64,000 nucleotides of DNA from Vermamoeba vermiformis (taxonomy: Eukaryota; Tubulinea; Echinamoebida). The notes under the pieces are model-generated. The model had not been told where the DNA came from. It did not search any database and saw only the letters and a program-made list of their open reading frames with translations. This document shows, in pieces, positions 51,013 through 61,800 of this stretch. The position numbers and the translations under genes were made by a program. How positions within the stretch are numbered: the first letter of the stretch is position 1; every line of letters starts with the position of its first letter. The stretch spans positions 513,235 to 577,234 of the forward strand of contig JBEWZL010000202.1 of the NCBI GenBank assembly GCA_045837725.1, in the 5' to 3' direction.

Positions 51013-53495
51013 TTACATTACAATACAATTCTTATCACCGTTGCCAGTGGTTACAGTTGAAGAGGAGCCTTTGCCGTTCTCCTCGTTCCATTTTGCGAGT
51101 TCTTTTTCGTAGTCCTCTAAATCTTTCAAGTACGACAGTGGCGGCCATTGGTTCTCTTCAACGAACTTCAAGTTCTCTTTCGTCAGTTGTGCGAACTCGG
51201 GACGTTTCTTCATTGGTTGATAATTAGATGCGACGAAGTGCAGACAGAACTTGGCTAATTGATTGGCGTTGTGTTGTTGTGCTAACTGCAGCAAACCAAT
51301 GACGTCAATGTCTGCCTTTTCAATGCCTTTCTCGCAAGCTCGTTCGACCATCTTTGAGATGTACAGCTCGCATAGAGTACCGAGACGAGTTACTTGATAA
51401 CGATCGGCAAGCATCAATAGACCAACAGCATCGCCTTCTTCGATCGGTGCGTGTTCCGTATAGATGTACTCGAGCAAGGGCAAGAAGGTCTCAGCAGCGC
51501 AGTCAGAAATTGAAATCGTGTTCGTGCGTGACTCTTTGAATCCACCGCTGAATGATGCGCTCAACACGTCACATCGTGCGGTGATGACGGCTTTGTGCAC
51601 GGGAATGAATCGGTCCATCACTTGGATCTTGAAGTCGCTGTACAACTCTTTGTCGAAGAACAAGTACTTGGCCTTGTCTGCAGTGCGATCGTTCAACCAC
51701 GTGCCAATGCTAGGATTGAGTTCACCCAAGTCTTCGCGGATGTTCTGGCAGTAGGTCGCGAGTTCTGGAATGTCGTATGTTTCTGCTGCCGTGATGGTCT
51801 CGCTGAGCAAGTCCTCTTTGCCTTGGATCGTGGCCATGCCTGTGTACAAGAACTCGAGCACACGCGCGAACACCTTGGCTTTGATACTCGAGTGCAGGCG
51901 AATGACCGTCTGAAATGCAAGGGTCAGTCATTTGCATTGCTTCCACTGCTCACATTAGACTTACTCGTTGCACGGTCTTGCCGTCTTCTTGCCATTGAGA
52001 CTCGTACATTTCAGCGAATCCTCGAACGTTTCCGTTGCTAATATCTTCGGCCGAGATGGGACTGAAGGTATCGGTCTTGACGAGGTGTTTCTCTTGCTCG
52101 TCCTTGCTGTCCTTCTTCGACTTCTTGTTGCTCTCCATGTACTTCTTGGTGCGGTTGTTCAAATCTTCAAAGTACTGCGAGTCATCGACGTTGAAGATGC
52201 GGCAGAACAGTCTCGAAGCAGAGCACAGCACCATTTTGTGCGCGAATAGCTTGTCATCCTCGACGCGGAACTCGACGTCAGCGAACTGTTTGTGATTGAC
52301 GAGTTTCTTGAAATCTTCGGCAATGCGCGCATTTTCTGCAACAACAGTCAGCAAAAAGAAGCCCAAACGAGCCAAGATCACCGTACCAATATTAATCCAA
52401 GGAGCAGGGCCAGCACGAGGCATCACGGGGGGCAGTGGCTTGCACTTGCCATTGATGCCAATGATCTCTTTTGATTTTTTGCCCTTCTTGCCGCCTTTCT
52501 CACCCGACGAGCCACCGCTCAGCGCCGCTTTGATCGCCGTGTCAAACGTGTTCAGCAGTCCGTTTTGAGTCAGAGCACTGTCGTCGATGTTAGTCGATGG
52601 ATTACTAGTGATCGTGGTCCGCGTACCTGTTCTCGCAATAAGCTACGGCACCAATCTCTTTAGCCAAGGCGCGACCCTGCTCAGTAGTAATAGGTGACAT
52701 GTCACGCTCTCGCAGACGCTGGAGCGCGTTTTGATCTTCACGCAGATCGAGTTTGAGACCGCACAATACGATGGGAGTGCTGCAGTAATGGCGTCAGATC
52801 TCGACTAAAAAGTCTAAGCAAACGACTTACTTTGGGCAGTGGTGCACGATCTCCGGTACCCACTTGTCTTTAACATTGCTGAATGAAGTGGGCGATACTA
52901 ACGAAAAACAGACCAAAAACACGTCCGTTTGTGGGTAACTAAGTTCAAATAACCGTTAGTATTTTGAAGGCTCGGGGTGTTCACTTCGTTCTTTACCTTA
53001 AAGGCCGCAGTCGGTCGTAATCTTCTTGTCCTATCATAATTCACTAATTAGTAAACGGACGAGACGGAGCTCTGATCGCATACCAGCCGTGTCCCAAAGA
53101 CCGAGATTGATCGGTTTACCAGCAACCATGACGTTAGCACTGTGATTTGTTATTTGTTGCTCTTCATTATTTAAAATATTTATAATAACGGATAGTGTGT
53201 CATTACAATTACCTGTAATTGTCAAAGACGGTCGGCACATACTCGCCTGAAATTTAGATCAGAATTTAATTCGTGAAAGCAAAAAAACCTGAATGAACTT
53301 ACCAGGAAAGCTGTTCGTTGTGTACGATATAAGCAAGCAACTTTTTCCAACTAAATAGTAAAAAAAATTAATAGATCATTTATCGCATTGCAGTTCGGCC
53401 TGTTTTTTTACACGATGGAGTGTTTAAATGCACGAGAATTTTCATTAAATCGTACCTGCTCCGTCACCAACGACTACGAGTTTGATCGACTGCAT
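51013..53495 (-). CDS. RHOBTB: RhoBTB-type GTPase with two BTB domains and a CaaX box
   Basis: Atypical Rho GTPase, expected to recruit Cullin-3 through its BTB domains. Ten exons: 53495-53456, 53350-53303, 53246-53213, 53139-53084, 53030-52997, 52938-52831, 52779-52627, 52577-52387, 52335-51965, 51909-51013; 643 aa. The GTPase domain keeps canonical motifs: GDGAVGKS (10-17), [10 protein letters not shown] switch [18 protein letters not shown] switch II. The expected TKLD is replaced by GLKLDLR. Linker KPLPPVMP leads to BTB1 ([20 protein letters not shown]), split by a loop, and BTB2 ([20 protein letters not shown]). The protein ends CIVM, a prenylation signal. The 51-nt intron at 52336-52386 is a multiple of three and lacks stops. 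Confidence 0.92.
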
Positions 53496-53929
53496 CTTCG
53501 AAATCGAGATCCGATGGTTGTTAGTGCTTTGTGTTAGAAATAATTCAAAGGAGCGCTAGTGGTGTTGAACATTGATTCGTTATGCGAAATCATAAATCGA
53601 ATGAAAACGCGTTTTTAGCTGAAACAAACCTACTCCCAAAAATAGCACAACGCATTAGAACCCGAGAACGAAATGTATTTAATATGACCAATGCTAAATT
53701 GGTTTATATCTTGTATATGCCCGTTTGGCAATTTTAGCGCAAGAGATACGGTTCTAAGCTGTCTGTGGTTTCAAATCCGTCTACTGTCGCGTTCAGAAGC
53801 CCCAAAGTTCTCGTCAAAATTCGTGCAGCCCTCCGCTATTATGACTCGTAGCTAAAATTAGGTGCAAACGAAGATTTGTTCGTTAAAATTTTGTTTTGTT
53901 TTGGTGACCGTTTCATAAACGACGCAACG
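53496..53929. promoter_or_regulatory. Divergent spacer, RhoBTB and secreted-protein gene
   Basis: 434 bases between divergent start codons. No gene seen; AT-rich with several T runs. Presumed promoters of both genes. Confidence 0.5.
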
Positions 53930-55493
53930 ATGAATCGTCTAGTTCTTCTTTTGTTGTTGGTGGCAATGGTGGCGACAGTATCCGGTCTTCTGGTGAGTAA
54001 ACTCAGGCAAAATTTTGAATTCTAAATCCGATTGAAAATAAACGCAAAATTAATGTAAAATTTCTTTTAACGTATATTTTATTTTATTAATTAAAGTCAT
54101 ATTTATGTTAACACGTTTTAACTTCCAAATGTTATTTTTGTAGTCGTATTCGTTGGAACGCAGATCTGAAACATTTCCACTCTCATCGAATGCAATGATA
54201 AACAATTTCCCTCTCGCGCTGCACAACGATTTATTAATACACAGCGCTTACCAGTTCCCTAACACCTTCGCCATCCGTCGCAGAGATCAGCAAGGTTTTT
54301 ATCAGCTGGTTAGCAACGTTACTGCTAATTCGTTTAATCCTGTGACGAATGGAAAATATGTTTTTGCTTGGAGTGAAGGATACCTTATTTGGGAATTGAA
54401 GGACAATTCGCTGCTGGATTCGGGGACCATTGCCGACACAACTTATAGTGCCAAAATCTTCGAGGACGATACGATAGTCGTCTTAAATAGCGATGCCAGT
54501 TTGGTTTCCTATCAATTGGTTAACGGCACTTGGAGCATAGTCCAGGTCTCAGATTATCCCAACGTGGATCCTTTGCCCCTGACCTTCCCTCCGACAATTA
54601 ATTTGGCGGCACCGTTCCATGGAAACTATTTTAAAACAAGCTATTTTATCGCCTTCAGTCAGTACCTCAGCAATATTAGAATTCTGGAACGCCAAGCGGA
54701 TCTGTCGTGGCAACTCAGCGAAACTATTGCTTGGACCAATTTTTCTACTAATGCAGTGGGTGCTTATAACGGCAATGACACTGTAGCTGTTGGTTACTCA
54801 CTCGCAGACGCACCCGCCGGCACTGGCTATCTCGTAATTTTCACAAAGGTCAATGGCGATTGGCAACAACGGAACTACCAAGGCGCAGATCTGGGCATTG
54901 ATCCTCTCGGCTCTTTTGGCACCAGTGTTGCATTCTCTGATCAAAACACTCTATGGATCTCAGCACCTACTGATGGTCAATCAACGGACTCTAGCAGATC
55001 TGGCAAGATCTATATGCTGACACGTACCTCTTTGGGTGTGTGGGAACCTATGTCAGAGTTTAATTCTAATGACAATGTGAAATTTGGAATGGGTGTCAAT
55101 TTCGTAGATGATTACCTCGTCACAATTGGCTGCAATAACCAGAGTGCTGAATGCAACTTGTACTCTGTACCTCTTTGTATCTTGGAGCCAGTCAACATTA
55201 CTTGTCATGACCAACAGGCAAAAAGCTGTGCGGATGTAGACCCCAACAGTCTCTTTACAATTGACAACTCGAATTGTGAATCTGTGCCCATAACAGTCAG
55301 TCACGTGACTGTCGACACTGACAAAGGAGTGACTGTAGAATTCACTTTCTCTAGGTCAGGTTACAACACTAATTGCATGTCAGTGGTCTCCTGTACTCGT
55401 CCACCCTCAGCCAATACCCCTCGTACAAGTAATGCTAGCTTGATTGCTGGCAGTTTAACGCTCATTGCCCTGCTTGTTGCCATGGTGTTCTAA
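53930..55493 (+). CDS. Secreted, probably GPI-anchored surface protein with FG-GAP-like repeats
   Basis: Two exons: 53930-53992 and 54144-55493; 470 aa. Exon 1 is almost exactly a signal peptide (MNRLVLLLLLVAMVATVSG). The ectodomain has repeats of about 60 residues with GAYNGNDTVAVGYSL, GSFGTSVAFSDQNTLWISAP and similar units, recalling FG-GAP/beta-propeller repeats of integrin alpha chains. Many N-x-S/T sites (for example NVTANS, NGTWS, NFSTNA). A Cys-rich segment follows (CNNQSAECNLYSVPLCIL, then CHDQQAKSCADVD). The C-terminus is a Ser/Ala/Asn spacer and a hydrophobic tail (SLTLIALLVAMVF) with no basic stop, the pattern of a GPI signal. Function unknown; adhesion is a guess. Confidence 0.8.
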
Positions 55494-56650
55494 ATGCTTA
55501 CTACAGGACCAATAAATCTCTCTCTTTTAGTCTAATTTGATACATTCATTCTCCAAGCAATCCAACTGCCTACCATGATTTTACTACTTGCGAACCTCTA
55601 GAGAAGATTTGCACTAAAAACTGTTGACTTTCAAAGCAGCAACCGAGTAACTGCGTGAATTGTTTGGATACTGATGCTTCTTGTAATCAAAAGAATAAAG
55701 TTTGTCATTGTCTTGCTTTATGCTTTGATACTACAGAATGAGTTATTAAATATTTGGCAATTAGTTGAAAATGTACAAAGACATTAATTTCCTCATTGGC
55801 ACTTTTGCTTTGGTTGTCTATTGCTGGAACATCACTTGGGATTTATTTTGTACTTGAATAGGGTCCTGGATTATTGTCTGGTGCTTGATCTGATTTGCCA
55901 GTGGAGTCAACAATTTGGTCATCATTGACTTGATCAATGGTGCTGGCAATTCACTAACATTAGCATCCAAGCCAATGTGATATAGGGGCTTCACATCAGG
56001 TTTTTTCTAAATATTGATTATTGGTTGTGTTTGTAATGCACAGTGTCTTTGTCCTAACATGTTAGCAATAAGTAAGTGCACACTTACTTCTCAACATTTG
56101 CAAATGCCCAACAGCTTGCAGGAAGCCTCAATAGGTGACCAGAACTCAGATAAATGAACACAGAATTTAAAGTGTCTTATGTTGTAGTAGGTTATTTGAG
56201 GTGTAGAATTCAAATATGGTGTCAAGATAAGGGTCTGAGTTCATGTAATCCCAGGTGTGGATTTACAGTTTGGATTAAAATTTTGTACTAACATACGGAG
56301 TACTGTCAACTTCCATTGTTTCTGGAAAAGAGTAGAAGCCAAGTTGAGATTCTAATCTATGTGTTGGCTGTAAAGCTCTTACTTGTAGTGCTGAGGGTAT
56401 GTTATGGGCATAATAGTTAAATTGTTGATGATTGTTCTTCTGTTTTTCTTGAAAGTTTATGATTTGGTTAGGATAAATTTGGTCCCATGAATTTGATGGT
56501 ATTTTCACAAAATTCAGCAGATCTGTTGTGAATGAGGGAGTTAAAAACTCTTCGTAGTGTGCGAAGAAATTTTTTTTTGTGTTTTTAGAATTACAATAAA
56601 AAAATTAGGACAATCTCGTGTTAAAAACTCTTCGTAAAATTGGTTTCGCA
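55494..56650. other. AT-rich spacer, no gene seen
   Basis: Start of the 7-kb gene-poor island. Only short frames. A 17-nt direct repeat GTTAAAAACTCTTCGTA occurs near 56539 and again near 56620. Confidence 0.5.
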
Positions 56651-56656
56651 AATTTA

Positions 56657-57109
56657 TTAGAACGCTGATCGCAGGGGATACAATTTTAAATTAATATTTG
56701 CCAAATTATAAGCAATTAATACCGCGATCTGCTGCAATTCTACGTTGTGGCGACAAACACTATCAGTAATTGCATAGTTTTTCACAAGACCAATTGTTGT
56801 TTCGACAACACTACACAATGACTTTTGCCTGTTGTTCCAATGTTGAGTTTTAGCTTCGGATGGGACAACTAGTTGCGGATGTGAATTTATATATATAACA
56901 AGGCTTGGCCATATAGGGGCTAGCCCAGTTATGACCATCTTGAACACAGGGTCAGGATTAGCCAAAGTTGGGAGGCAGCAAACCAAGTTCCAAGCAAGTC
57001 CTGAGGCAGTTGAACTACGTTCCGAGGCTGTCGAACCAAGTTCCGAGGCTGTCGAACCAAGTTCCGAGGCTGTCGAACCAAGTTCCGAGACTGTCGAACC
57101 AAGTTCCAA
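56657..57109 (-). pseudogene. Relic of a DDE transposase (Harbinger/IS5-like C-terminus)
   Basis: The minus-strand frame has KTQHWNNRQKSLCSVVETTI followed by GLVKNYAITDSV, resembling the N-R-x-x-S-x-x-R-x-x-VE-x-x-x-G-x-LK block that ends DDE_Tnp_4-type transposases. The rest of the enzyme is not visible. Its upstream part is replaced by a heptad repeat (ELGSTAS) encoded by a 21-bp minisatellite. Plain DNA-transposon remnant; family assignment weak. Confidence 0.35.
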
Positions 57110-57141
57110 GGCTTTCTGAGGTGGTCAAACCAAGTTACAAG
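56985..57141. repeat. 21-bp tandem repeat
   Basis: About seven units of a 21-bp minisatellite, the central four nearly perfect (GTTCCGAGGCTGTCGAACCA core), with the outer ones diverged. Confidence 0.85.
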
Positions 57142-57289
57142 GCAATCTAACCTTATTCAAAAAGCCTGTCAACGTTCACTAACCCAAAGAATAGTGAAAA
57201 AAGTAAATAAACATTTATTAAACCTCATTAGTCACAAGCATAGTGCAGTCACATGTATTTGACTTAATCAATTTAAGTTTTGTAACCAG

Positions 57290-57575
57290 CCATCACAAAG
57301 TAAAATTGAACTAAGTCAAACACTCATGACAGTGTATAAACCTCTTAAAACATACTGTGACTGCACTGCAAAAATTCATCCAAGTCCAACATTCGCGACC
57401 GCACTGGTCACAAAGTAAAATGACACGAAGTTCAACATTGTGACCATGCTGGTCACGAAGCGAAAATTCATCCAAGTCCAACAGTCGTGACCGCACTGGT
57501 CACAAAGTAAACTGACGCTAAGTTCAGCATCGTGACCGTGCTGGTCACGAAGCAAAAACCAATCCAAGTCCAACT
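57290..57575. repeat. 93-bp tandem repeat
   Basis: AATTCATCCAAGTCCAAC recurs at about 57372, 57465 and (diverged) 57558, an exact 93-bp period. Each unit contains two related half-units, GACCGCACTGGTCACAAAG and GACCATGCTGGTCACGAAG, the latter with a GTGACC/GGTCAC inverted repeat. Confidence 0.8.
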
Positions 57576-57899
57576 ATAGTAGGCTTCTGGGTTATAAAAA
57601 CCCACAGGTTATAGAGTTTAAAGAGCCTTCAAACTCCTTTTTTGTCAAACTTTTTCCAACCAAAATACATTTTGTATTTGGGACTTGTAATCAAAATGGT
57701 GTGGTCAAGTAAAAAAATAAAGCTTTTAAAAATGCATAATTTTTATTTCCAAACAACATAGCAAAATACTGGATAGCACAAGCAAAAGCTGGAGTTAATA
57801 TAATTTTTTATTTACAAATTTACAATTGAGTACATAGGAATCAGAGGGCAAGGCTGGACAAAGGCAAGGTGAAGGCTTGGGAAAGACAAAGTCCTACAG

Positions 57900-58879
57900 G
57901 AAAGGTTAAAAAAACAAAGTCATAAAAGGATGATCAATCAAATAAACACATCTGCATTCTCCAAGAGAGAATTGGCGGCTTCCAAGAGTAATGAGAAAGG
58001 AGAATGAAATTTCAATGTTGAGGGTATCAATGTTGGTTAATTGGTAAATGGATGCTTTAAATGAATAGAAGCATGAAGTATGATCCTGCTTCATATTCAT
58101 GTCCGCATCATAAATGATGGGCGGCACCCAATAGAAGAGAGATGAGTGGATGAGAGGAGAGTGATAGCAATCAATGCAAATAGATTGTTATTGTAATCAA
58201 TGCTATTTAACAGCTTATTAATGCTTTAAATCTATTGAAGCATGATATCTAATCCTGCTTCATTTCCGCTTTCATTCTGAAATGCGGCACACAGATAATG
58301 AGAATGATGCATTGAATCTAATGAATTTGTTCTTAATGTTAGGTGGATTCCAAGTAATGAGAATAGATAGATGATATCAATGTAAGTTCAATGTTAACGA
58401 ATGCTTTAAATGTATTGATGCACGATATCTGATCCTGCTTCTTTTCCGCATCATTCTGATTGGCGGTATCCAATAGAGTGAAATTGATTCAAATCCTATG
58501 ATTATTCTCTAAATGTTAGGTGGTATCCAAGAGAGATAGATGATGAATGATCAATGTTTTGTATCTATTTTCTTAGGTGGTACCCTATAATGAGAGAGTA
58601 GAGTGTGATCTAATGCAAAGTCTGCTCATTTCTATTTAATGTTAAGTGGATTCCAATGAGTGAGATCAAAGCAATTTAATCTGATGTGTGGTGGTATCCA
58701 AGTGAAGGAGAATTGAGTGTAAATGCTGATGCTTCAGTCAAATGTTAAGTGGTATCCAAGTAATGACATTCAATGCAATCTAATGCAAATATTCTCTGAT
58801 GTTAAGCGGTATCCTGATAAAGAGAATGATATTGGTGAATGTATGATGTTTTATTCTTAATGTTAGCTGGCACCCAATA
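57900..58879. repeat. Degenerate minisatellite
   Basis: Many diverged copies of a short unit with the core AATGTTAGGTGGTATCCAAG and following GAGA/GATGA tracts (for example near 58340, 58510, 58680, 58740, 58800, 58860). Spacing is irregular, so the array is old. The transposon at 58880 sits in one unit, and the array resumes at 61247. Confidence 0.7.
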
Positions 58880-58983
58880 TTGTGCCGTCAGGTCAAGTTT
58901 TGTCAAGATTTAACTTTTTACTTTCTTAAATTTATTTTTTTTACTTAAAAAAAAATCCCGCAGCCGTACACCGCTGCAGGACC

Positions 58984-60062
58984 TTAATAATTGATTAAAT
59001 ATTCAAGATAAGCCTTGCGCTTAAAGATTTCTTGCAACTTTTTGTCGAATTCTTCCAAATCCGTAATGCCGGTGAAATCCACAATGAACTCCTCTGTTTC
59101 AAACTCGACTATTTTCCTCTCATGTTCGCGGCGCTCTTGAAGACTTTTAAATGGTTTTCGTTTGGGTAAAACAGGCTCAGGAGGCAGATCAGCAGTTGCT
59201 TCCTTCGCTTCCACTTCGGATTCAGCCACGCTTTTTTCTGTGGCATCACTCGTGGAAATTTCAGCATCGCTTTCAAGCTCAAGGCCAATTGCGTAGTCAA
59301 ATGATGCTCCGACTGATGCAGTAAGCTGGAAATAGTTTAGATCCAAGAAGATTCACTAGATTTAATTTCAACGAACCTTTGGCTTCTTTTTCAAGGCCGG
59401 CGAATTATATTCCTCTATTTTTCGCTTCAAAGTAAGCGAGACGGCCTTGGATAGCCCTTCAGGATTCCTGATCAATTATGATCAGATTTGAAAACTTAAA
59501 AATTTAACAACCGTACTTATGCTTGCCGTTGGATTTCGGCACAAGAGACGTGGGCATGGAAAAACGGGTTTTGTTGAAGAGCTCTTGTTGCCTAGCTGTT
59601 TCATTGGCTTGATAAACCTGCTTTTCTTTGGCGTAGGCAGATTTGGCTCGTTCTTGCTCTTCATTTTTCTTGGTAACCCAGGCTTTGACTCGCGATGCTC
59701 TCTCATTAACGTTTTGGAGGTAGCGATGCTCAATTTCGACGTGCCCCTCTTTGCCAAATTAATTTCGAAGAATTTTTTGACAGATTGCGCAACTTACTTT
59801 GTGAGGTAAAATACTCTGTAGGACAAGTATCAATCGAGACACACGGACCGGTGCAAATTTTGCTATGCCCCACACCATTTTTGTATTGGTGGCAGGTGGT
59901 GCAAGTCTTGGTGCCCTTCTTCCTGTTACCAGGCGCGTTGTCTGGATCCCGGTACTGGTATTTAACTGGCTTTGGATCGTCTGGTACCAGTATATCGTAG
60001 TCACTTTCGTTGTACTTGCGAAACGATTGAAGAAGTGGTCGCTCGTTTGTGTTGTTCTCCAT
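58984..60062 (-). CDS. Transposon accessory protein with Cys/His cluster and coiled coil
   Basis: Second gene of the Tc1/mariner element, divergent from the transposase with 25 bases between start codons. Four exons: 60062-59798, 59748-59517, 59467-59377, 59325-58984; 309 aa, in frame at all junctions. Residues about 45-80 hold a probable zinc-binding cluster: CTTCHQYKNGVGHSKICTGPC then DTCP. A long charged helix follows (VNERASRVKAWVTKKNEEQE, then KEKQVYQANETARQQELFNK), probably a coiled coil, then an acidic segment and a helical C-terminus (DLEEFDKKLQEIFKRKAYLE). Function unknown; DNA binding or control of transposition is an inference from position and the Cys/His cluster. It could also be a host gene captured by the element. 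Confidence 0.8.
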
Positions 60063-60087
60063 AATTTTTGGATTTGAAATCAAAAAA

Positions 60088-61183
60088 ATGCCGCGAGGAC
60101 CACAAAACAGGCGCAAAGAGCGAAGAACCTTCCGCCTGGGTATATTGCGGCTGAGATATTATTTAAATCTCTACAGCCTTGCCCTGGACGTTGGTATTGC
60201 AGCTGCTGCTCGGATTTTGGGAGAATCTCGGCAGATTGTGCTTTACTGGGTCAATAAATTCCAAGACGAGACCTTCCACAGCAATTCACATGGTGGATGC
60301 CGCTGGGCGAAATGGAATGGCGAGGAGAGAATCCATTTGTTAAACAGTATTTGGCAAATCTGTAAACAAAATCCGCTTGCTGGAATTCCTGATTTTCAAA
60401 TCGCTCTACAAACGGAATATGGATTTGATAATGTACCTAGCCATGGCTGGTTATCAGCTCTGTTCAAAAAATGGCGGTGGTCATTCAAAAAACCGGATGT
60501 ACGTCAAATCCAGAAGTACAGCGAGGAAAATATCGCATATTATGCAACGTATCTCTATTGTATTCAAGATATTCCTTGGAATAAGATCAAATTCTGTGAC
60601 GAAAGCCACTTTGATTCTCGGGGTACGTGTCCTGATATTTTTGGAAGAAAATTCTGATCACGAAACAGATTTGCGAAAAAAGGCAGTATTATCGCCTATT
60701 AATCGCCCAGCATGTGTTGTGATGGAAAGTGGTCCCATTAGCAAGCGTTATACCTTGACACTTATGACTTCACTGAGCGACATTAATCCCTTCCCCGTTT
60801 TGTTTTCGCTGCGCGAAGAAACAAACACTGCCGATGCTTTCCTGGAGTTCGTTACATTTGCTATTGAACGCCACTACCTTGTGGATGGTGATTATTTAGT
60901 TATTGATAATGCACCGATCCACACAGCGACAGATGAACTTGCCGTTTTGGTAAATCTGCTAGAAACGTACAATATTCGCCTCATTTTTCTTCCCACATAT
61001 TCACCAGAATTAAATCCTTGTGAACTATGTTTTTCCTTCATCAAACGGACAATCCGAGAGCGATCAAATCCGAGAAATGATGGATTTGATACAGAAATCG
61101 TTAAAACGTGCCTTAAAATTACACCAGATAATGTATTTAACTTTTATACAAAGGCTATAATCGATGCCTTGTTCACTCAATAA
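60088..61183 (+). CDS. Tc1/mariner (IS630-type) DDE transposase
   Basis: Two exons: 60088-60622 and 60687-61183; 343 aa. N-terminal helix-turn-helix region (ALDVGIAAAARILGESRQIV, then YWVNKFQDE). Catalytic acids: FCDESHFDSR (first D), VIDNAPIHT (second D) and SPELNPCE (Glu). By my count 38 residues lie between the second Asp and the Glu, i.e. a DD38E arrangement rather than the common DD34E. The NPCE...FIKRTIRER end is typical. The short intron (64 nt) removes an in-frame stop region. No disabling change is seen, so the enzyme may be active. Confidence 0.92.
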
Positions 61184-61371
61184 TTAAAAATAATAAAAGA
61201 AAGTTAAAAGTTAATTTTTGCGTAAAACTTGACCTGACGGCACAATAAGAGAGATCAGTTCATTAAAGCTTCAATTCTTCTTTTTCTTCTGTTTTGATAG
61301 CTGGTACCCAATTAGTATACTATGTAGGGCTAACTTCCACTTTAGGGTTTAACTTTTTAACTTTTTTTACA

Positions 61372-61521
61372 GGGGCGTCCCCGCGGCGTGGACGGGGGTC
61401 TGGTCAAACTTGGTCAACAAGGGGGCGTCCCCGTGGCGCGGACGGGGGTCTGGTCAAACTTGGTCAACAAGGAGGCGTCCCCGTGGCGCGGACGGGGGTC
61501 TGGTCAAACTTGGTCAACAAG
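61372..61521. repeat. 50-bp GC-rich tandem repeat, three units
   Basis: Three nearly identical 50-bp units (61372, 61422, 61472), each GGGGCGTCCCCG... ending CTTGGTCAACAAG. Very GC-rich compared with the AT-rich surroundings; only two or three differences between units, so recent. Confidence 0.9.
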
Positions 61522-61800
61522 GGGGTTAACTTTGCAACCATGGCACAGATGCACTGGGGTAGTTCTGGAGTGACCAATTTGAATTCCGTGTCAAAGCGAG
61601 CTCTGACAGTACTTACATACTGTGATTGGGCTGATGGATTTTTGCAGATGGCTTTGTGGCTTATGCAAGTGATGCATTGACTTGGCAAAGTGTTTAATAT
61701 TGCCTTAGTGTAGTTGGTTTGAATTTCATCTAATAAAAGCTGCATTAAAATGAAGCTTGTAAATGGTGTGGTGACAAATTAGGCCTGAGAAGTTAGAAGC
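61522..61800. other. Spacer, nothing recognised
   Basis: Short frames only; no gene or further repeat seen. Confidence 0.4.

Larger units (their letters stand above)
58880..61246. mobile_element. Complete Tc1/mariner-type transposon with two divergent genes
   Basis: 2,367-bp element bounded by 22-bp perfect terminal inverted repeats (58880-58901 and 61225-61246, outer end TTGTGCCGTCAGG) that continue imperfectly for about 50 bp. It is flanked by TA on both sides (58878-58879 and 61247-61248), the Tc1/mariner target duplication. Inside are a spliced transposase (+) and a spliced accessory gene (-). Both frames are intact, so the insertion is probably young. It landed in a unit of the surrounding minisatellite. 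Confidence 0.92.

Noticed and set aside
57002-57109. Coding heptad-repeat protein (ELGSTAS)
   Set aside because: The repeat is open in several frames on both strands, as expected of a 21-bp satellite, and has no start or splice context.
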